Notes under the pieces: generated by a model
The model's database searches: none
The model's input: only the letters and a program-made list of their open reading frames with translations
Told to the model about the DNA's origin: nothing
Shown here: positions 1 to 8,849 of the stretch, one piece after another
How the letters are laid out: each line of letters starts with the position of its first letter
How positions within the stretch are numbered: the stretch's first letter is position 1
Made by a program: the position numbers and the translations under genes
From: CAYQDF01 sp964416175
Lineage (GTDB): Bacteria; Chloroflexota; Anaerolineae; Anaerolineales; UBA4823
Direction of reading: 5' to 3'
NCBI GenBank assembly: GCA_964416175.1
Contig: CAYQDF010000022.1
Span: forward strand, 1-36,280
Length of the DNA stretch: 36,280 bases

Positions 1-458
1 CTGCTGACAGGTTGGAGCGATGGGCATTCATGAAAGGTTCTCCCCTGGAGGGTGAAACATTAGAATCATTCAGTCAGCAGCTGGTGCAGGCAGGTTCTGG
101 ACTTGCACAGCGGAAACCTGACGAAATCGTAAACACTGATATCAAAATGTACGAAGCTGGCGGCTATCATTTTGCCATCGCACAGGCGGAAGTTACCGAT
201 TTACTACAGCTGGAAGACCATTTGGAACCCCTCAGAGGAGCTCTTAGAAATCTGCGAGAACGGCGGGGTCTGGATTTCGCGATGTTGATGGTCACAGATG
301 TCGTGCGCGGGTCAAGCCGGCTATTGCTAACAGATGACTTACCATTACTGGGTGAACTTCCATATCCGCGCCAGTTAGATGGTACCCTCCTGGCAGAAGG
401 TGTGGTCTCCCGGAAGAAACAGCTATTGCCTGTGGTATTGGGTCTTTTGGAAGAATAG
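1..458 (+). CDS. ppaC: Family II (manganese-dependent) inorganic pyrophosphatase, C-terminal part
   Basis: The gene enters from the left edge, so its start lies outside the window and the reading frame is open back to base 3. What remains (about 150 aa) is a DHHA2 domain, the C-terminal half of family II pyrophosphatases, which hydrolyse PPi to two phosphates in the cytoplasm. Signs are IVNTDIKMYEAGGYHFAIAQ, the LMVTDVVRGSS segment, and the closing GVVSRKKQLLP, where the SRKKQ motif supplies substrate-contacting residues in this family. The N-terminal DHH domain, and any CBS/DRTGG insert, cannot be seen. The stop at 456-458 lies 1 nt before the GTG of xdhC, so the two may be cotranscribed. 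Other DHH/DHHA2 proteins are possible, but SRKKQ favours PpaC. Confidence 0.8.
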   Translation, partial: ADRLERWAFMKGSPLEGETLESFSQQLVQAGSGLAQRKPDEIVNTDIKMYEAGGYHFAIAQAEVTDLLQLEDHLEPLRGALRNLRERRGLDFAMLMVTDVVRGSSRLLLTDDLPLLGELPYPRQLDGTLLAEGVVSRKKQLLPVVLGLLEE

Positions 459-459
459 C

Positions 460-1257
460 GTGGACAAAAAAGTTGACACTCAACCAGAGGCGCTGTCGAT
501 TTGGAAAGCAGTCGTTGAGCTCGGAGAGATCAACGGATCCGGTGCCCTGTGCACGATCGTTGCAAGCCGGGGGTCCACTCCCCGCCATACCGGAAGCAAG
601 ATGCTGGTGTATCCGGACCGGCGCCTCCTGGGCAGCGTCGGAGGCGGCCAGATGGAAGAGCTGGTTATCCGTGAAGCGCTCGAGGCCATGCGCGATGAAA
701 AACCGCGCCTGGTCAAATACAACCTGTCTGATCCTGGAGACGGCGATCCTGGTGTGTGTGGTGGTCAGGTGGAGATATTTGTGGAGCCAATCGTGCCCAA
801 ACCTGCAGTGATCATCGTCGGAGCGGGTCATGTCGGGAAAGCAGTGGCACACCTGGCCAAGTGGTTGGGTTTCCGTGTCGCAATCAGTGATGATCGGGTT
901 GAGCTTTGCTCTCCAGAATTGGTGCCGGATGCCGATGAATTTTATCCCGGTCCATTGGCGGAACTGCCGCAGAATCTACAGATTGACTCGAACACTTACC
1001 TTATCCTGGCCACGCGCAGCGTCGATATCGATGTTCCAGGATTGCCTGCGCTCCTCGAAACGCCTGCCGCCTATATCGGGGTGATCGGCTCCAGGCGCCG
1101 ATGGGAGACAACACGCAAGCAGCTGATCGAAGCGGGAATTGACGAAGATAACCTGAAACGAGTGCGCTCGCCGATGGGCCTGGAGATCGCCGCTGAAACA
1201 CCGGAGGAAATTGCGGTGAGCATTATGGCAGAGATCATCCAGCTCCGACGTGTATGA
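460..1257 (+). CDS. xdhC: XdhC/CoxI family molybdenum hydroxylase maturation factor
   Basis: A 265-aa protein of the XdhC/CoxI family, which helps insert or modify the molybdenum cofactor of xanthine dehydrogenase-type enzymes. The N-terminal domain shows ASRGSTPRHTGSKM, the glycine-rich GSVGGGQMEE and PGVCGGQVEIFVEP. The C-terminal Rossmann domain shows VIIVGAGHVGKAVAHLA and YIGVIGSRRRWE. I place the start at GTG 460, because GGAAGA at 449-454 is a suitable ribosome binding site; an upstream start at 379 would run through the end of ppaC. The stop overlaps the binding site of the following FAD/2Fe-2S gene, so the two are translationally linked. Its companions (CoxM-CoxS fusion, large subunit, YqeB, YqeC-MocA) place it in the selenium-dependent hydroxylase pathway. 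Confidence 0.9.
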   Translation: MDKKVDTQPEALSIWKAVVELGEINGSGALCTIVASRGSTPRHTGSKMLVYPDRRLLGSVGGGQMEELVIREALEAMRDEKPRLVKYNLSDPGDGDPGVCGGQVEIFVEPIVPKPAVIIVGAGHVGKAVAHLAKWLGFRVAISDDRVELCSPELVPDADEFYPGPLAELPQNLQIDSNTYLILATRSVDIDVPGLPALLETPAAYIGVIGSRRRWETTRKQLIEAGIDEDNLKRVRSPMGLEIAAETPEEIAVSIMAEIIQLRRV

Positions 1258-1264
1258 GGAAGAT

Positions 1265-2716
1265 ATGTGGAAAGATTACTATAATGTCTCTTCGATAGAT
1301 GAAGCGCTGGAAATTCTGGAGACACACGGCGCATCTGCTCGCCTTGTTGCGGGAGCGACGGATCTGATCCTCGAGATCGAACGCGGAGTGCGGCAAGGGA
1401 TCGAAACCCTTGTCGATATCACACGAATCCCGGGTCTGGATAGGATCCATCTCGACGATGAGGATGTCATCCATTTGGGACCGCTCGTGACCCACAATCA
1501 TTGTGTGGCCTCGGAGTTGATTCGCGAGCGCGCTCGACCGCTGGTTCAGGCTGCGTGGGAAGTCGGGTCACCCCAGATACGCAACCGGGGGACCATCGCC
1601 GGCAACCTGATCACTGCCTCTCCTGCGAATGATACGATCACTCCCTTAATGGCGCTGGGTGCAAGGGTTTCTCTGAGATCAAGATCCAGCGAGCGGAGCA
1701 TCTTGCTGAAGGATTTCTATTCCGGCGTGCGGAAGACTGTTATGCGACCAGACGAGATGTTGGTGGATATCGCCTTCCCAGCGATGAATCAGGATCAGCT
1801 TGGGACCTTTGTCAAGCTTGGATTGCGCCGTGCCCAGGCGATTTCCGTGGTAAATGTAGCAGCATCCCTGGAGTTTGAAAAGGAGAGGGATCGACCCTGG
1901 TCCCAACGGCGTGTGCGAAAAGCATCTATCACCCTTGGGGCAGTCGCGCCAACGATCATTCACGCCCGGGAGGCCGAAGAGTACCTGGTCGGCAGGAAGC
2001 TCGACGGAGAAACGATCGAAGCTGCGGCGCGCCTGGCTGAACAGGCATCCAATCCGATTGACGATGTGCGCGGGTCACGCGCTTACCGGCGGGAGATGGT
2101 CAGAGTATGCACCTTGAGGAGCTTGAAATCCATAGCAGAGGGTGGGGTGGGTTTCAACCCGCCTCCCCGACCGGTCCTGCTGTGGGGGAGAGATTACCGC
2201 GGCGTAACGCCATCAATCGAGATGAAAACTTATCATAATCCGGCTGGGCCAATCCAGACGAAAATCAATGGTGTGAGCCACACTTTTTGGGGGGCGCACA
2301 ACAAATCCCTGCTGCGCTTGCTGCGGGAAGAGGGTGGATTGACCGGCACCAAGGAAGGCTGCGCCGAGGGTGAATGCGGGGCGTGCACCGTATTCCTCGA
2401 TGGCGTTGCCGTGATGAGCTGCATGGTCCCTGCTGCTCGGGCGCACCAGGCAGAAATCCTCACGGTCGAGGGTCTTGCCAAAAATGGTCGGCTGCACCCC
2501 GTTCAGCAGGCCTTCATCGACGAAGGCGCAGTCCAATGCGGTTACTGTACGCCAGGTTTCATCTTATCCGCTGTGAAGCTGCTTGAAGAAAACCCACACC
2601 CAACCAAGAGCGAAATAAGAGAGGCGCTCACCGGGAATTTGTGCCGCTGCACAGGGTATTACAAAATCATTTCTGCGATCGAACGAGCCAGCAGGATGGT
2701 GAGCACTTATGAGTAA
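1265..2716 (+). CDS. Fused FAD-binding (CoxM) and 2Fe-2S (CoxS) subunit of a molybdenum hydroxylase
   Basis: A 483-aa fusion of the two electron-transfer subunits of xanthine dehydrogenase-type enzymes. Residues ~1-290 are the FAD domain: VAGATDLILEIERG, then SPQIRNRGTIAGNL and ASPANDTITPLMALG, which bind the FAD pyrophosphate. Residues ~320-480 are the iron-sulphur domain: plant-type 2Fe-2S ligands in CAEGECGACTVFLDG plus a downstream Cys, and the second 2Fe-2S ligands in CGYCTPGFILS and GNLCRCTGYYK. These carry electrons away from the Mo site of the large subunit at 9229-11442. I prefer ATG 1265 (GAGGA at 1256-1260) over GTG 1250. In CO dehydrogenase-type enzymes these are usually separate genes, and the FAD-first order is less common than 2Fe-2S-first order. 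The partner large subunit is displaced by 6.5 kb. Confidence 0.92.
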   Translation: MWKDYYNVSSIDEALEILETHGASARLVAGATDLILEIERGVRQGIETLVDITRIPGLDRIHLDDEDVIHLGPLVTHNHCVASELIRERARPLVQAAWEVGSPQIRNRGTIAGNLITASPANDTITPLMALGARVSLRSRSSERSILLKDFYSGVRKTVMRPDEMLVDIAFPAMNQDQLGTFVKLGLRRAQAISVVNVAASLEFEKERDRPWSQRRVRKASITLGAVAPTIIHAREAEEYLVGRKLDGETIEAAARLAEQASNPIDDVRGSRAYRREMVRVCTLRSLKSIAEGGVGFNPPPRPVLLWGRDYRGVTPSIEMKTYHNPAGPIQTKINGVSHTFWGAHNKSLLRLLREEGGLTGTKEGCAEGECGACTVFLDGVAVMSCMVPAARAHQAEILTVEGLAKNGRLHPVQQAFIDEGAVQCGYCTPGFILSAVKLLEENPHPTKSEIREALTGNLCRCTGYYKIISAIERASRMVSTYE

Positions 2717-3062
2717 ATATACCCGCCCCTATCTCCACCCTCCAACATCAATCAGAGGAATACCAGCTCATCCCTTGTGGAGGGGGATCGGATGTATTCT
2801 GCTCATCTTGATCCCCATAATCTCCTTTGCAGGTGCGAAATACCTGGTGCAGGCGAATTCCAGGCAGGGATGGATCAGGATCCCTGCAGAGATGCGCCGC
2901 TCGCTGGAGGTGCCTATCCTAGGACCGGTTTACTTTGTCGATCTGGCAGTCACAATTCTCATCATCATTCTTGCCTTTGGACTAATCACAGTGGTCTACG
3001 CGCTGATATACCGCCTTTTTGGACCTCCAAGGTATGGCCCGCTGGATGCTCCTCCGGATTGA
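2709..3062 (+). CDS. Small two-helix membrane protein, unknown function
   Basis: A 117-aa protein that I do not recognise. Two hydrophobic stretches are clear, at residues ~27-45 (GIGCILLILIPIISFAG) and ~75-102 (YFVDLAVTILIIILAFGLI), joined by a charged loop; it ends in a proline-rich tail. It overlaps the end of the FAD/2Fe-2S gene by 8 bp and is followed 9 bp later by the 567-aa gene, so it sits inside the plus-strand operon. The position suggests a membrane partner of the molybdenum hydroxylase or of the next gene, but that is only inference from location. Confidence 0.65.
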   Translation: MSKYTRPYLHPPTSIRGIPAHPLWRGIGCILLILIPIISFAGAKYLVQANSRQGWIRIPAEMRRSLEVPILGPVYFVDLAVTILIIILAFGLITVVYALIYRLFGPPRYGPLDAPPD

Positions 3063-3071
3063 ATCCCAGGC

Positions 3072-4775
3072 ATGGAAAGAACTGTACCCAGCACCGCATC
3101 TGAAGATATCGAGCTCTACCAAAGAACGTATTACTCATTATTACGATCGACTGCTGAAGTCCAGATACGCACCCTAGAAGAAGCGCATGCCCGGATGAAA
3201 TCCCTGCTCCACCCCGGCGCAAGAGAAACAGTCCCGGACATGTCAGCGTTCATCTACGCGACATTGCGGCTGCCCTCCTGTATGCCGGACGTGAAGCTGG
3301 TCGTTTTAGGTCAAAGCCCTGGAGTATTCAGGCGCCGGGGATTCGGCGAAGTCGAGACCTGGGAGCAGGTATCCGCGCCAGCCAGACGCAGGCGATGCTT
3401 TTTCAATAGGAGCGAGACTCTCGCCATCTACATTGCCAGCCGAACTGACATCGACGATGTCATCCCATTGCTAACTGCCTATCAAATTGAATGGAACAAA
3501 ATCCACTCATTTTTTCATCTCCTGCCCGATGCGGATCTAATTATTGCATCTGATACTGACCTCTCAGCACGCGAACGCCTGGCCCAACACTTGAAGGTTT
3601 CTCTCGAAGACCTGGATCTGCTCAAACAAATCTGGGGAAACAGGTTCACCTGGAATATGAAAGTTATTCTTGAACGCCCCTGTGATCTAAGGGTACAACT
3701 ACTGAGCGGATCGATGAGCGAGTACTGGCGGGCAACCCGGATCTGGTGGGAAAATATCGAACACGTTTGCGCGCAGCTGGATGAATCACCAGTGTATTTC
3801 ATCTCAAGCAACCCCCACAGCGTGGTCAATTTGCTCTCAGGATTCGCGCTTGACCATCGGGAGGCGCTGATCGAATACATAAAAAAACCCGGCAATGAGG
3901 AATTGCTCGAAGAGTGGGTTAACATCGAAGAAGAGCGAGTCCCTTCCAACCGGGAAAATTTCTTTTACTACGTCTTCAAGAAATTCATGCGAACGGAGGA
4001 GGGAAAAACCCTGGAGCCGGAGCTCGAAGAACACGAGCGGAGGCTTGGTATCGAGCGCATCCCGAGTTTGCACAGTTTCGATGTGGAAGCGCAGATCATC
4101 AGAATACGGGATCTAAAACCGGAATGGATGGATCCTCGTGTTGGCAAAAATCTCTCGGCGCTGGCCGGCAGCACCGCCCTGATAATCAACATCGATTACC
4201 CGCTTGGACTTGCAGCGTACAACATCCTTTCGAAAGTCGCTGAAGAAGTCGGCGAAATTCTCGGTGTGTACGTCACTGGAAAGGCAGCCTCGCTCAATGG
4301 AGTCATCGGGGATGTCATGATCCCCAATGTGGTCCATGACGAACAGTCCCGCAACACGTACCTTTTTCCAAACTCGTTCACTGCCGCGGATGTCGTCCCA
4401 TACGTGATCTATGGTGCGGTCCTAGACAACCAGAAAGCTGTCAGCGTCCGGGGTACGTTCTTACAGAATGAGCGCTATATGGACGTTTTCTACAGGGAGG
4501 GATACACGGACATTGAAATGGAGGCGGGTCCATATCTCTCAGCAGTCTATGAGATGTTTCGACCGCAGCGCCACCCTGTGAATGAAGTAGTCAATTTGTA
4601 CGGGATCCCCTTCGACCTGGGGATATTACACTATGCTTCGGATACGCCGCTGAGCAAGGGGAGGAATTTAGGGACCGGCAGCCTGTCATATTTTGGGATG
4701 GATGCAACCTATGGGGTCAGCGTGGCAATTCTGAGGAGAATCTTCGCCCTTGAAAAATCCTGCATCCATGATTAA
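3072..4775 (+). CDS. 567-aa protein, C-terminal part resembling the nucleoside phosphorylase/AMP nucleosidase fold
   Basis: I do not recognise a named family. The N-terminal two thirds are helical and charged, with a conserved-looking segment around residues 100-200 and no membrane helix. From about residue 370 there is an alpha/beta domain: TALIINIDYPLGLAAYNIL, VYVTGKAASLNGVIGDVMIP, VRGTFLQNERYMDVF, DIEMEAGPYLSAVYE and DLGILHYASDTPLSKG. The GKA.SLN...GDVMIP and EMEAGPYLSAV pieces resemble glycine-rich and acidic motifs of the PNP/UDP phosphorylase superfamily (AMP nucleosidase-like). That assignment is inference; the catalytic residues are not established. It follows the small membrane protein by 9 bp, and its stop overlaps the convergent aminotransferase stop by 4 bp. 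Confidence 0.6.
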   Translation: MERTVPSTASEDIELYQRTYYSLLRSTAEVQIRTLEEAHARMKSLLHPGARETVPDMSAFIYATLRLPSCMPDVKLVVLGQSPGVFRRRGFGEVETWEQVSAPARRRRCFFNRSETLAIYIASRTDIDDVIPLLTAYQIEWNKIHSFFHLLPDADLIIASDTDLSARERLAQHLKVSLEDLDLLKQIWGNRFTWNMKVILERPCDLRVQLLSGSMSEYWRATRIWWENIEHVCAQLDESPVYFISSNPHSVVNLLSGFALDHREALIEYIKKPGNEELLEEWVNIEEERVPSNRENFFYYVFKKFMRTEEGKTLEPELEEHERRLGIERIPSLHSFDVEAQIIRIRDLKPEWMDPRVGKNLSALAGSTALIINIDYPLGLAAYNILSKVAEEVGEILGVYVTGKAASLNGVIGDVMIPNVVHDEQSRNTYLFPNSFTAADVVPYVIYGAVLDNQKAVSVRGTFLQNERYMDVFYREGYTDIEMEAGPYLSAVYEMFRPQRHPVNEVVNLYGIPFDLGILHYASDTPLSKGRNLGTGSLSYFGMDATYGVSVAILRRIFALEKSCIHD

Positions 4776-6121
4776 TGGCTCACTGCTGCATCCGCGATCT
4801 CCAGCGCTTTGTGCAAGACTCTGAATCCTTCATCGAGCTGTTCTTCCGTAATGATCAGCGGCGGCACAACCAGAATGACATTCCAATGAACAAAAGCATA
4901 CACACCGTTAGCGAGCAGGTACTGTTTTATCGTGGTCATCTCAGGGCTGGTGTCGTTGTATGGCGCCAGCGGTTCACGCGTCTCCCGATCCCGGACAAGT
5001 TCGATGGCACTGAACAGTCCGATGGATCGCACTTCGCCGACCGAGGGATGGGACTCGCCGATGTCGTTCAGTTTTCGACGGAGGACTGAACCCATCTGGT
5101 TAGCACGCTCGACAAGACCATCTTGCTGCATGACCTCGATAGTGGCGACTGCTGCAGCTAACGAGATTGGATGCGAGTTATACGTCAGTCCGCTCTGGAA
5201 AACACGGTCCTTGAAATAATCCCCAATTTCATCGCTGATGGCGACCGCTCCCAGAGGAGCATACGCAGAGGTCAGGCCTTTAGCCATCGTCATCAAGTCG
5301 GGCGCCACTCCCCAATTGTCGACTCCGAACCACTTTCCGGTCCGGCCAAATCCACTCATGACTTCATCTGCAATGAGCAGAATTCCATACCGATCGCAAA
5401 GCTCCCGCACGCCCTGCAGGTAACCGTCCGGAGGGATGATAATTCCATTTGTCCCGGTGATTGTCTCCAGGATGATCGCGGCGATCGTTTGCGGGCCCTC
5501 ATACATGATGATTTCTTCGAGATGGTTGAGATAATCCTGGGCAAACTCTGAATCTGAGAGCGCGCGATCCCGGCGATGAAAGGTTGAGCGGTAGCGGTAT
5601 GGATCGAGGAAATGCACCACGCCTGGCATGAGGCCGGGCTCCCAGGCTAACCGGCGCGGGTCTCCTGTGAGCGCCATGGCACCAGCAGTCGCGCCATGGT
5701 AAGAACGGTATCGAGCGAGGATTTTATGGCGACCAGTATAGGCCCGAGCCAGTTTGACTGCATTTTCATTCGCTTCTGCACCACCCAGGGTAAAAAGGAA
5801 CCGGTTCAAGTTTCCTGGGGTGATTTCCGATAACAGCTTCCCAAGCACAGCTCGGGTTTTAGTCGTCATCGAGGGGCTGGCAAAAGGCAGCTGCCGGGCC
5901 TGATCGACGATGGCCTGGATTACCCGCTCGTCGCCATGACCGATGTTGACACACATCAACATTGAGTTGAAATCCAGGTAGCGTTTATCGTTCACATCCC
6001 AAAAGTAGACTCCCTTCGCCCGTCTGACCGGGATCGGACTCACACTACCTTGAGCTGACCAGGTCCAGAAGGTGTGCTGCAAAGAGAGGGGAACAATCTC
6101 GGAATCAGGGATGTCGATCAT
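4772..6121 (-). CDS. Class III PLP-dependent aminotransferase
   Basis: A 449-aa fold-type I, class III (omega) transaminase. Visible landmarks: FTLGGAEANENAVKLAR (cofactor phosphate region), YRSYHGATAGAMALTGD, the PLP-ring aspartate in LIADEVMSGFGRTGKWF, and the Schiff-base lysine in DLMTMAKGLTSAYAPLGAV. The N-terminus (QHTFWTWSAQGSVSPIPV) is like taurine-pyruvate and related omega-amino acid transaminases, but the amino donor cannot be read from sequence. The start is ATG at 6119-6121, with GAGG at a good distance upstream. It has its own intergenic region on the right, which holds a palindromic repeat, and converges on the 567-aa gene. No neighbour gives a clear pathway. Confidence 0.88.
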   Translation of the reverse strand: MIDIPDSEIVPLSLQHTFWTWSAQGSVSPIPVRRAKGVYFWDVNDKRYLDFNSMLMCVNIGHGDERVIQAIVDQARQLPFASPSMTTKTRAVLGKLLSEITPGNLNRFLFTLGGAEANENAVKLARAYTGRHKILARYRSYHGATAGAMALTGDPRRLAWEPGLMPGVVHFLDPYRYRSTFHRRDRALSDSEFAQDYLNHLEEIIMYEGPQTIAAIILETITGTNGIIIPPDGYLQGVRELCDRYGILLIADEVMSGFGRTGKWFGVDNWGVAPDLMTMAKGLTSAYAPLGAVAISDEIGDYFKDRVFQSGLTYNSHPISLAAAVATIEVMQQDGLVERANQMGSVLRRKLNDIGESHPSVGEVRSIGLFSAIELVRDRETREPLAPYNDTSPEMTTIKQYLLANGVYAFVHWNVILVVPPLIITEEQLDEGFRVLHKALEIADAAVSH

Positions 6122-6149
6122 GAGAGCCTCGTATCGGCGCAGGAATATC

Positions 6150-6236
6150 TAGAGATTATCTCAATAATGGGCTGTTGGGGTGCTTTTCAGCGGCGGATCC
6201 GCTAATAAACACCCCCCTCCCATCATTTTAAATTAG
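6150..6236. repeat. Palindromic dispersed repeat, family 2, copy 1
   Basis: An imperfect inverted repeat of about 87 bp between the aminotransferase start and crtB. Outer arms begin with TAGAGATTATCTCAATAATG on the left and a degenerate complement on the right; inside are GGGGTG (6177-6182) pairing with CACCCC (6210-6215) and AGCGG (6189-6193) pairing with CCGCT (6199-6203). The same arrangement recurs at 30925-31018. No coding potential was seen. It may be a MITE-like or REP-like element. Confidence 0.6.
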
Positions 6237-6303
6237 CTTTCAGTGACAGCGCGTATTATAACAATTGACGGGAGATGAGGCTCTGTATCTGCGATCCGCT
6301 CAG

Positions 6304-7239
6304 CTAGATTGATGGATTTGTGGAAACCAGCCAGAAGGATTTTCCAACGAGGAGGATCTTATTCCGCAGTGAGATATCAGCTTTTCTAGCAAATACGTCG
6401 TAATTAATCCGCCTGATGTCGTCCAGGATAGCCCGATAAATGAGCAGTCCGCTCATTACCCCCCATCGTCCCGATGCCAGCATCGACACGCCAGGCTTCG
6501 CGTCTGAGTAGAATTTTTCTGTCCGATCGATCTCAAATTCCATCAGGTCCACGAATTGGGGAGTGACTCTCCGCCGATAGAAGTCGTTTTCTGATACGCA
6601 AAATCGGTCAAGATCTTCTAACGGCAGGTAGATTCGTCCGAGTTCGAAGTCTTCATTGATGTCTCTCAGGAAGTTGCTCAGCTGCATTGCAATGGAGAGC
6701 CTGTCCGCAAATGGAAGAGCGTCGTAAAGGGTATTGGGTTTACGAACTCCGAGGATGTGTGTCATGGTCCTCCCGACCGGGATTGCACTCCCTTCGATAT
6801 ATTTCATCAAATCACCGAACGTGGCAAAACGAGAGACCCGAACATCATCTCTCATCGCTCGAATATATACCGACATGACGGATTTTGGGATTTCGAACTG
6901 GATTGCTGTGTCAAGGTAAGCGCGCACCACTGGATGAGCGCTGTCTCCTGTCTCGAATGCGTGGTGATATAGGGCTTCCCAATCATCGATCGCTGCTTCG
7001 GGAGATGAAAAGCCGGAATGAGACACATCAACCCTGTCATCGCCTACCCGGAGGAAAGCATATAACGCTTCCACGTGTTTTCGCTTCATCGAAGGCAGGA
7101 AGGTACTGGCAAACGAGTAACGCTGACTGGCATTGCGCATCACAGTACGGCAATAGTCGTAGTCGTTTGGTGAGGCAATTCCTGGAGAAAGAGGCACTGA
7201 AGATTTGTAGCTCGTAAGCACCTGTTCGTTTAAGTCCAT
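6304..7239 (-). CDS. crtB: Phytoene/squalene synthase family protein
   Basis: A 311-aa trans-isoprenyl diphosphate synthase of the head-to-head type, which condenses two geranylgeranyl diphosphates to phytoene, the first committed carotenoid step. Both Mg-diphosphate binding motifs are present: RVGDDRVD at residues ~65-72 (DDxxD type) and NFLRDINEDFELGRIYLP at ~188-205 (NxxRDxxED). The RYSFASTFLP and AIPVGRTM segments are also typical. The start overlaps the end of crtI by 10 bp, so the pair is an operon led by crtI. Squalene or diapophytoene synthase cannot be strictly excluded, but the crtI neighbour favours phytoene synthase. Confidence 0.92.
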   Translation of the reverse strand: MDLNEQVLTSYKSSVPLSPGIASPNDYDYCRTVMRNASQRYSFASTFLPSMKRKHVEALYAFLRVGDDRVDVSHSGFSSPEAAIDDWEALYHHAFETGDSAHPVVRAYLDTAIQFEIPKSVMSVYIRAMRDDVRVSRFATFGDLMKYIEGSAIPVGRTMTHILGVRKPNTLYDALPFADRLSIAMQLSNFLRDINEDFELGRIYLPLEDLDRFCVSENDFYRRRVTPQFVDLMEFEIDRTEKFYSDAKPGVSMLASGRWGVMSGLLIYRAILDDIRRINYDVFARKADISLRNKILLVGKSFWLVSTNPSI

Positions 7240-8732
7240 TCCCGAATAATCCTTTCTGAGACCAGTTTTGCTGATAAGTGGACCATGGGTATGCCAATGC
7301 CAGGATAGGTTCCCTGGCCAACAAAATAAAGCCCGTTAATATCACGCGCCTTGTTATGAGGTCGGAAATACGAAGACTGAAAAAACCCATGGGACAGGGA
7401 ACCGAACGCGGTTCCCCATTCTGCATTGAAGTCACGCTGATAATCTGGGGGACTGTAGTTTCTCTCCCATACGATATGTTTCCGTATATCGGGATCGACA
7501 ATGGCTTCCAACCGCTCGATGAGAGATTCCCTCACGATTGGAGCGGACAATCTCCAATCGATATCTGCCTGCAGGTTAGGCATCGGCGCCAGGAGGTAAA
7601 TCAGGGTATGTCCGGGGGGTGCTACGTTTGTGTCCGTTAAAGAAGGAATACTCATATGAAAGGAAGGTTCCTGGGGAATTGTTTTCTTATGGAAAATCGC
7701 ATCGAGATTGGCGTGGTAATCTTGAGCGAAGTAGAGCGATTGGTGACGAAGATGGGAGTACGTGCGATTCACACCGAGATAGAGCAGAAATCCCGAACAG
7801 GCGTATTTCAATGAATCGAGTCGGTGACCGGGGTAATCTTTCCGAAATCGCGCATCGATCAGCTTGCGGTACGTGTAGGGGAGGTCCGCGTTCGATACAA
7901 TGATATCGGCGAGGATTTCTGATCCTGATTCGAGGCGGACTCCCGTAGTACGGTGGTCTTTTACACAGATCGCTGCAACTGGGGTATTCAACCGCAGATC
8001 TACACCCATCTCCACTGCGAGTGCAACCATATCCTCGACAAGGGAGTAGATTCCACCGAGGGGATACCACATCCCTAGAGCGAGATCTGCATAGGTAATC
8101 AGGCTGTACATGGCAGGTGCCTCGAAAGGAGACAGGCCAAGAAACATCGAGTGGAAGGAGAAGGCTTTATTGAGTTTATCGCTGCCGAATACAGAATCGA
8201 CCTGATGATAAAGATTTCGATACGCCTTGGTGCGGACCAGGCGGAATAAGGCGGCTGGGTTAATAAGGTCCGTGAGGCGATCGTAGTTTCGGTCCACGAA
8301 TGTCATCCCGAGCCGGTATTTTTTCTCACTATGCAACATGAAACACCGGAGCCGATCGGCAGATCCAGCCTGAATTCTCTCGACTTCGGCGGATAGCTTC
8401 TTACTGTCGCTGAAGAGTTCGAGGGATGTGCCGTCGTGGTAATAGATCCGGTAGTTCGGATCGAGCCGGATGAATTTAACTCTGCTGTCGAGATCCTGCC
8501 CAATTGCCCGGTAAGTCTCCTCTATCGTTTCTTTCATGACGAGGATGGTTGGCCCGGTGTCAACCCGAAACCCACCTTCCTGGATCATGTTGCTCCGCCC
8601 TCCTGGTCGTGAGCACTTTTCCAGGACGGTCACGTCAAAGCCTCGATGCCTCAGGCGAAGCGCGGTTGCAAGCCCGCCCATCCCGGCTCCGATGATGACC
8701 ACTTTCTTCGTTTTGGACACCTGATTTTCCAC
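7230..8732 (-). CDS. crtI: Phytoene desaturase (CrtI type)
   Basis: A 500-aa FAD-dependent carotene desaturase that introduces double bonds into phytoene. The N-terminal dinucleotide fold shows VVIIGAGMGGLATALRLRHR and the EKCSRPGGRSNM signature; the C-terminal FAD motif is LYFVGQGTYPGIGIPMVHLS. Length matches bacterial CrtI (about 490-510 aa). The start is GTG at 8730-8732; an in-frame GTG at 8718-8720 is an alternative. It is first in the crtI-crtB operon and lies ~80 nt downstream of a strong predicted promoter at 8821-8849 with a CarH-like operator. No cyclase, glycosylase or light-sensor gene is in the window, so the end product is unknown. Confidence 0.93.
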   Translation of the reverse strand: MENQVSKTKKVVIIGAGMGGLATALRLRHRGFDVTVLEKCSRPGGRSNMIQEGGFRVDTGPTILVMKETIEETYRAIGQDLDSRVKFIRLDPNYRIYYHDGTSLELFSDSKKLSAEVERIQAGSADRLRCFMLHSEKKYRLGMTFVDRNYDRLTDLINPAALFRLVRTKAYRNLYHQVDSVFGSDKLNKAFSFHSMFLGLSPFEAPAMYSLITYADLALGMWYPLGGIYSLVEDMVALAVEMGVDLRLNTPVAAICVKDHRTTGVRLESGSEILADIIVSNADLPYTYRKLIDARFRKDYPGHRLDSLKYACSGFLLYLGVNRTYSHLRHQSLYFAQDYHANLDAIFHKKTIPQEPSFHMSIPSLTDTNVAPPGHTLIYLLAPMPNLQADIDWRLSAPIVRESLIERLEAIVDPDIRKHIVWERNYSPPDYQRDFNAEWGTAFGSLSHGFFQSSYFRPHNKARDINGLYFVGQGTYPGIGIPMVHLSAKLVSERIIREWT

Positions 8733-8820
8733 CTTTAGAGAATGACGGCTAGCTGATCCGGTTGGTGATGGTTAAGGTTTTCGGGAGCGGTTCTCGTGCA
8801 CCCTGGCCTGTGATGGTTAG

Positions 8821-8849
8821 AATATACCGCGACCAACAATATATGTCAA
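8821..8849 (-). promoter_or_regulatory. Sigma-70-type promoter of crtI-crtB
   Basis: On the minus strand a perfect -35 TTGACA (plus positions 8844-8849) is followed after 17 bp by -10 TATATT (plus 8821-8826). Transcription would begin near 8813 and run leftward into crtI, giving a leader of about 80 nt. The -35 element forms the middle of the last of three 11-bp repeats, so an occupied operator would block polymerase. Confidence 0.75.
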
